From an uncultured Hyphomonadaceae bacterium (GTDB lineage Bacteria; Pseudomonadota; Alphaproteobacteria; Caulobacterales; Hyphomonadaceae), in assembly GCA_938049795.1 (NCBI GenBank), contig CALLCD010000060.1, positions 1-10,059 of the forward strand: 10,059 nucleotides of DNA, written 5' to 3'. Both the position numbers and the translations under genes were made by a program. Below the pieces are notes generated by a model. The model searched no databases, was not told the DNA's origin, and saw only the letters and a list, made by a program, of their open reading frames with translations. This document shows positions 7,631 to 10,059 of the stretch, one piece after another; the stretch's first letter is position 1, and each line of letters opens with the position of its first letter.

Positions 7631-8029
7631 CTACCCCTTCTGCGTGCCCACAAGCCCTTCTAGGATTGGGCAGTCTGGCCGATGGTCACCATGACACGCT
7701 GTGACCAGAAGACTGAGCTCGTCATGTAAGAGCTGCAGCTCTTTTTGCTTGGCCTCGATGTCTGCAAGCCGGTCTTTGGCAAGAGCGCGGACATCGGCGC
7801 TTGAGCGGCCCGTATCTTCGTATAGCCCGAGCAATTCGCGGCAAGCCTCAATGCTAAAGCCGAAACTACGCGCGCGTTTGACAAAGGACAATTTGCGCAC
7901 CGCTTCATCATTATATAACCGATAGCCCGCCGCGCTGCGATGGTCGGGGGCAACCAGGCCAATATCGGCATAATAGCGCACAGTCTTTGTCGGCAATCCG
8001 ACCCTTTTGGCCGCGTCGCTGATCTTCAT
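7631..8029 (-). CDS. cueR: MerR-family Cu(I)/Ag(I)-responsive regulator, CueR/HmrR type
   Basis: A 132-residue MerR-family activator. The winged helix-turn-helix occupies residues 1-70 (MKISDAAKRVGLPTKTVRYY at the start, then GLVAP and GYRLY), followed by the long dimerisation helix (about 80-110). The metal loop reads ACHGDHRPDCPILEGL, with Cys112 and Cys120 falling on the same numbers as the two thiolate ligands of E. coli CueR; Ser77, which in CueR marks +1 ion sensing, is also present. The short Cys/His tail of E. coli CueR is missing, as in rhizobial HmrR-like proteins. The ATG at 8029 is preceded by AGGAGA (8036-8041) at six bases, so it is preferred over the ATG at 8056, which would add nine residues. 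The gene is divergent from the DUF4396 gene with a MerR-type promoter between. Sensing of monovalent copper, silver or gold is strongly suggested; the choice among them is not readable. Confidence 0.92.
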   Translation of the reverse strand: MKISDAAKRVGLPTKTVRYYADIGLVAPDHRSAAGYRLYNDEAVRKLSFVKRARSFGFSIEACRELLGLYEDTGRSSADVRALAKDRLADIEAKQKELQLLHDELSLLVTACHGDHRPDCPILEGLVGTQKG

Positions 8030-8040
8030 CTTGAGTCTCC

Positions 8041-8071
8041 TTGACCTTCCAGTCACTAGAAAGATTAGAGT
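8041..8071 (+). promoter_or_regulatory. MerR/CueR-type promoter with 19-bp spacer for the DUF4396 gene
   Basis: TTGACC (8041-8046) and TAGAGT (8066-8071, four of six to TATAAT) are separated by 19 bp, the over-long spacing typical of MerR-activated promoters. The spacer carries an imperfect dyad: ACCTTCC (8044-8050), seven bases, then AGAAAGA (8058-8064). CueR sites known from enterobacterial copA promoters read ACCTTCC-N7-GGAAGGT, so the left half matches fully and the right half at four of seven positions. A weak minus-strand promoter for the regulator (TTGCTT 8090-8085, TAATCT 8067-8062, 17 bp) overlaps it, the usual arrangement for autoregulation. Confidence 0.7.
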
Positions 8072-8100
8072 ACGTTTGAACTAGAAGCAAATGGTGCCTT

Positions 8101-8547
8101 ATGAACACGCTCACCTCCTTGCGAACCCTCAACTGGCAGTGCCGTCCAACTTGGCGGCGGGCGAGCGTGAACACGCTTTGGTGCCTGCTCGGGTGCTCGA
8201 TCGGAGATTTCGGCACCATTGCCTTCTTCCAGTTCACCGGCATAGCCTGGCCGGTCCTCGCCATCATGACGCTCGCCGTGATCAATGGCTTGCTGACATC
8301 AATTGCGCTTGAGACATTTATCCTCACGCGCCAGATGGTGATCGGCGCGGCGTTCAAAACCGCCATCGGCATGTCGTTTATCTCGATGATTGCGATGGAA
8401 GTGGCGATGAATTTGACCGACTTTTTCCTGACCGGCGGCGCAAAGCTCGTCTGGTGGGGCATCCCGCTCATGTTGCTTGCCGGCTTTCTGACGCCCCTGC
8501 CCTATAATTACTGGCGGCTCAAAGCGCTCGGAAAAGCCTGCCATTAA
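8101..8547 (+). CDS. DUF4396 family integral membrane protein, probably metal-linked
   Basis: A 148-residue protein that I recognise as DUF4396, a family of unknown function. About four hydrophobic helices are visible (roughly 25-47, 52-75, 85-105 and 117-133). Potential soft-metal ligands are notable: Cys14, Cys28 and Cys32 (WCLLGC), a run of Met91, Met96, Met99 and Met103 on one helix (GMSFISMIAMEVAMN), and a terminal Cys147-His148. The segments GDFGTI, LPYNYWRLKALGKACH and SMIAMEVAMN are the parts I take as family signatures. The ATG at 8101 is the only start after an in-frame stop at 8077-8079, but it has no clear ribosome site (AGAAG at 8083-8087 is 13 bases away). The gene lies directly downstream of a CueR-like promoter, so a role in copper or silver handling in the inner membrane is a reasonable inference. 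Transport, storage or delivery cannot be distinguished. Confidence 0.85.
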   Translation: MNTLTSLRTLNWQCRPTWRRASVNTLWCLLGCSIGDFGTIAFFQFTGIAWPVLAIMTLAVINGLLTSIALETFILTRQMVIGAAFKTAIGMSFISMIAMEVAMNLTDFFLTGGAKLVWWGIPLMLLAGFLTPLPYNYWRLKALGKACH

Positions 8548-8907
8548 GCCTCGCGCTGGAGCATCGCTCGAGCCGCACGGGTCTTCACAAAAATGTCAGC
8601 AAACCCGCCGCCGGCGCGCATCATCCGCGCGCATGCCCATAAACATTGGGAAATCGGAAAAGACGCGTAAGACACCAAGCCGCCGGTTCAAAGTTTTGAG
8701 CGAATTTCAGGCATCGCATTAACAGTTTCTTTGAACCGAATACGCCGACCCCACGACAGACGTTTGTATTAGCCAAAAGAAGGTCATCGGCTCACAAAAC
8801 TTAGGACGCCTGGGATCTGTCCCGGACGAGCGGTCGGAGAACTGAATAAACACCCTCTGGCTGAGACAAAAAACATACCTTTTGCACTCTTACAGAAGTT
8901 GAATATT
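8548..8907. other. 360-bp non-coding stretch between DUF4396 and the RTX gene
   Basis: I see no convincing gene here. It contains a direct repeat of GCGCGCAT (8614-8621 and 8627-8634), a 10-bp inverted repeat (8684-8738) and an AT-richer last 50 bases before the RTX start, where its promoter should lie. No strong -35/-10 pair and no GC hairpin with a T-tract could be identified. The length would allow a regulated leader or a small RNA, but nothing specific supports either. Confidence 0.6.
8684..8738. repeat. Inverted repeat, 10-bp perfect arms, 35-base loop
   Basis: CGGTTCAAAG at 8684-8693 and CTTTGAACCG at 8729-8738 are exact reverse complements separated by 35 bases. There is no T-tract after the right arm, so it does not look like an intrinsic terminator. 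It could be a paired operator or an RNA stem upstream of the RTX gene. One such repeat by itself is modest evidence. Confidence 0.55.
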
Positions 8908-10059
8908 ATGAAATCTACTCCTCCCAAGAAAACCTCCAAGCTCGCCGCAGCCATTGCTGCGGCCGCTGGTGCTGTTGGCCTATCGAGCCAGGCAGAAGCC
9001 CAATCGTCCGACAATCTCGTTCAGGCAAGCGCCATTGACGGCGTTGCAAATGTTCGCCAGCTTCCTGATGGATCTGTTGAACTGGTCATGGACAATGGCC
9101 AAGTGCTGAAGCTTGATGCGAGCCAGGTCACTGTGCGCAACGGTGAAGTCTATGTAGACGCTGATTTCGCCGACAGTCTTGCCGGTCCCGATTCCGCAAA
9201 CTTTATCGCTGACAATGCGCTGCTCCTCGGAGCGGCCACTGTTGTTGCGGCGGGTGTTGGTATCGGTGTCGGTGTATCCGGCGGCGGCGGTGACGATAAT
9301 GTCCCAAGCGAAGAGAATGATATTCTCGTTGGAACAGCGCTTGCCGACTCGATTAACGGTCTTGGCGGTGATGACAATATCAGTGGCCTCGCAGGCGACG
9401 ATAATCTGACCGGCGGTGCTGGCAATGACACGCTCGATGGCGGGACTGGCAATGACAGTCTTCTTGGCGGCGGCGGAGCAGATACCCTGCTCGGTGGCGA
9501 AGGCGACGACTTCCTCCAAGGTGGCGGCGGTGCCGACATCACAGATGGCGGTGCAGGCATTGATACAGCATCATTCGCCGACATTGGCACAGGCGTAACC
9601 GCAGACCTCGGCGCAGGAACTGCCGAATATCTGGCTCCATCAGGTGCGACAATTGTCGACACACTGTCCAATATTGAAAACCTCGCAGGCTCTGCAAATG
9701 ATGACAGTCTGACAGGCGACGCGACCGACAATGTTCTCGACGGTGCAGCTGGCAATGACGCCCTGTTCGGTCTGGGCGGCAATGACACAATCACCGGCGG
9801 CGCAGGCGACGATCTGATCGCTGGCGGCGGCGGTACTGATATCCTTGATGGCGGTGAAGGCAACGACACCAACTCATTCCAAGGCATCGGTGCAGACGTT
9901 GTGGCAAGCCTCGAAGACGGCACAGCCTCTTATGGCCAAGTCAACGAGACCTTCACCAACTTCGAAAACCTCACCGGCTCGGACAATAATGACACCCTGT
10001 CAGGTGATGCGTTCGACAATGTGCTCACAGGTGGCCTCGGCGACGACACGCTTGTTGGC
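8908..10059 (+). CDS. RTX calcium-binding repeat protein, 5' part (runs off right edge)
   Basis: An open frame of 384 codons starts at ATG 8908 and has no stop before the window ends; AGAAG (8894-8898) lies nine bases upstream. Residues 1-31 look like a Sec signal peptide: basic PKKTSK, an Ala-rich core and AEA before Gln32. Residues about 45-90 form a small beta-rich domain with paired phrases PDGSVELVMDNGQVLKLD and VRNGEVYVD. Residues 104-128 are a hydrophobic, glycine-zipper-like segment ending in GGGG. From about 150 come hemolysin-type nonapeptides (GGxGxDxLx), for example GGAGNDTLD, GGTGNDSLL and GGAGDDLIA, interrupted by a recurring spacer domain. Such repeats fold as calcium-binding beta-rolls in proteins that act outside the cell. 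The full length, any enzyme domain and the C-terminal type I secretion signal lie outside the window. An N-terminal Sec signal is unusual for type I substrates; a cell-surface adhesin or matrix protein is the best guess. Confidence 0.85.
   Translation, partial: MKSTPPKKTSKLAAAIAAAAGAVGLSSQAEAQSSDNLVQASAIDGVANVRQLPDGSVELVMDNGQVLKLDASQVTVRNGEVYVDADFADSLAGPDSANFIADNALLLGAATVVAAGVGIGVGVSGGGGDDNVPSEENDILVGTALADSINGLGGDDNISGLAGDDNLTGGAGNDTLDGGTGNDSLLGGGGADTLLGGEGDDFLQGGGGADITDGGAGIDTASFADIGTGVTADLGAGTAEYLAPSGATIVDTLSNIENLAGSANDDSLTGDATDNVLDGAAGNDALFGLGGNDTITGGAGDDLIAGGGGTDILDGGEGNDTNSFQGIGADVVASLEDGTASYGQVNETFTNFENLTGSDNNDTLSGDAFDNVLTGGLGDDTLVG
9358..9564 (+). repeat. First RTX nonapeptide block (about 8 repeats)
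   Basis: Residues 151-219 of the RTX protein hold about eight consecutive GGxGxDxLx-type nonapeptides. The later ones are degenerate (GGGGADITD, GGAGIDTAS), marking the edge of the beta-roll. At the DNA level the 27-bp period shows as recurring GGCGGN...GACGA or AATGACA motifs. A second, shorter block of about five repeats lies at 9739-9867. Confidence 0.8.
9571..10059 (+). repeat. Higher-order tandem repeat, about 101 residues (303 bp) per unit
   Basis: Two copies of a composite unit are visible. Each begins with an SF..IG..V.A.L..GTA.Y stretch (S222 and S323), continues with a FENL or IENL segment, then GS.N.D.L.GDA.DNVL.G, and ends in RTX nonapeptides. Unit 1 runs 9571-9873. Unit 2 starts at 9874 and is cut by the window edge; it is about five residues shorter between GTA and ENL. 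This is a module type seen in long RTX surface proteins, so more copies probably follow. Confidence 0.7.

Noticed and set aside
7606..7632. Possible bidirectional terminator between tex and the MerR gene
   Set aside because: Only a three-base GCC/GGC stem around AAAAA and a GGCGCGCC palindrome are present, with no T-tract on either strand.
8091..8312. Short plus-strand frame with ATG 10 bases before the DUF4396 start
   Set aside because: Its translation resembles nothing, and it is out of frame with the recognisable DUF4396 protein. A regulatory upstream frame is possible, but nothing beyond the ATG supports it.
7911..8471. Minus-strand open frame opposite DUF4396 and the start of the MerR gene
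   Set aside because: It overlaps two supported genes and the promoter between them, and its translation shows no domain.
8812..8830. Small hairpin GGGA-tctg-TCCC in the gap before the RTX gene
   Set aside because: The stem is only four base pairs with no extension and no downstream T run, which is expected by chance in this length.
9150..9923. Minus-strand open frame (257 codons) of Pro/Ser-rich protein
   Set aside because: It is the antisense of Gly/Asp-rich RTX repeats; the Pro/Ser periodicity simply mirrors the GGC/GGT and GAC codons on the other strand.

Overview
The window looks like chromosomal DNA of a free-living, probably marine or aquatic, Gram-negative alphaproteobacterium (Caulobacter/Hyphomonas-like is my guess). 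The grounds are the moderately high GC coding style, a regulator closest in motif to the CueR/HmrR type, lipoprotein carbohydrate enzymes and an RTX surface protein. No rRNA, tRNA, CRISPR, insertion sequence or transposase is visible.

Region 1 (1-5159) is a beta-glucan or beta-glucoside utilisation locus. On the minus strand lie a predicted Tat-exported SMP-30/gluconolactonase-family lipoprotein (2508-1495), a GPH-family sugar:cation symporter (about 1423-83) and, cut by the left edge, the first 18 residues of a LacI-family repressor (56-1). Divergent from them is a large GH3 exo-beta-glucanase/glucosidase of the ExoP type (2613-5159), also a predicted lipoprotein and read from a TTG start. 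The 104-bp space between the divergent units holds a perfect 20-bp palindrome (2555-2574). It carries a consensus TTGACA in each direction, so one LacI-type site could shut off both operons. Together this suggests trimming of glucans at the envelope (GH3), lactone hydrolysis (SMP-30), uptake (GPH) and substrate-controlled derepression (LacI).

Region 2 (5320-7608) is a standalone housekeeping gene, tex, a full-length RNA-binding transcription accessory protein.

Region 3 (7631-8547) is a compact metal-response pair. A CueR/HmrR-type MerR regulator (minus) is divergent from a four-helix DUF4396 membrane protein rich in Cys and Met (plus). The 71-bp gap carries a MerR-type promoter with 19-bp spacing and a CueR-like dyad, pointing to Cu(I)/Ag(I) control of the DUF4396 gene.

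Region 4 (8548-10059) is a 360-bp non-coding stretch with a 10-bp inverted repeat, followed by the 5' part (384 codons, open to the right edge) of an RTX calcium-binding repeat protein. It has an N-terminal Sec-like signal and a glycine-rich hydrophobic segment, which is unusual for RTX proteins exported by type I secretion.
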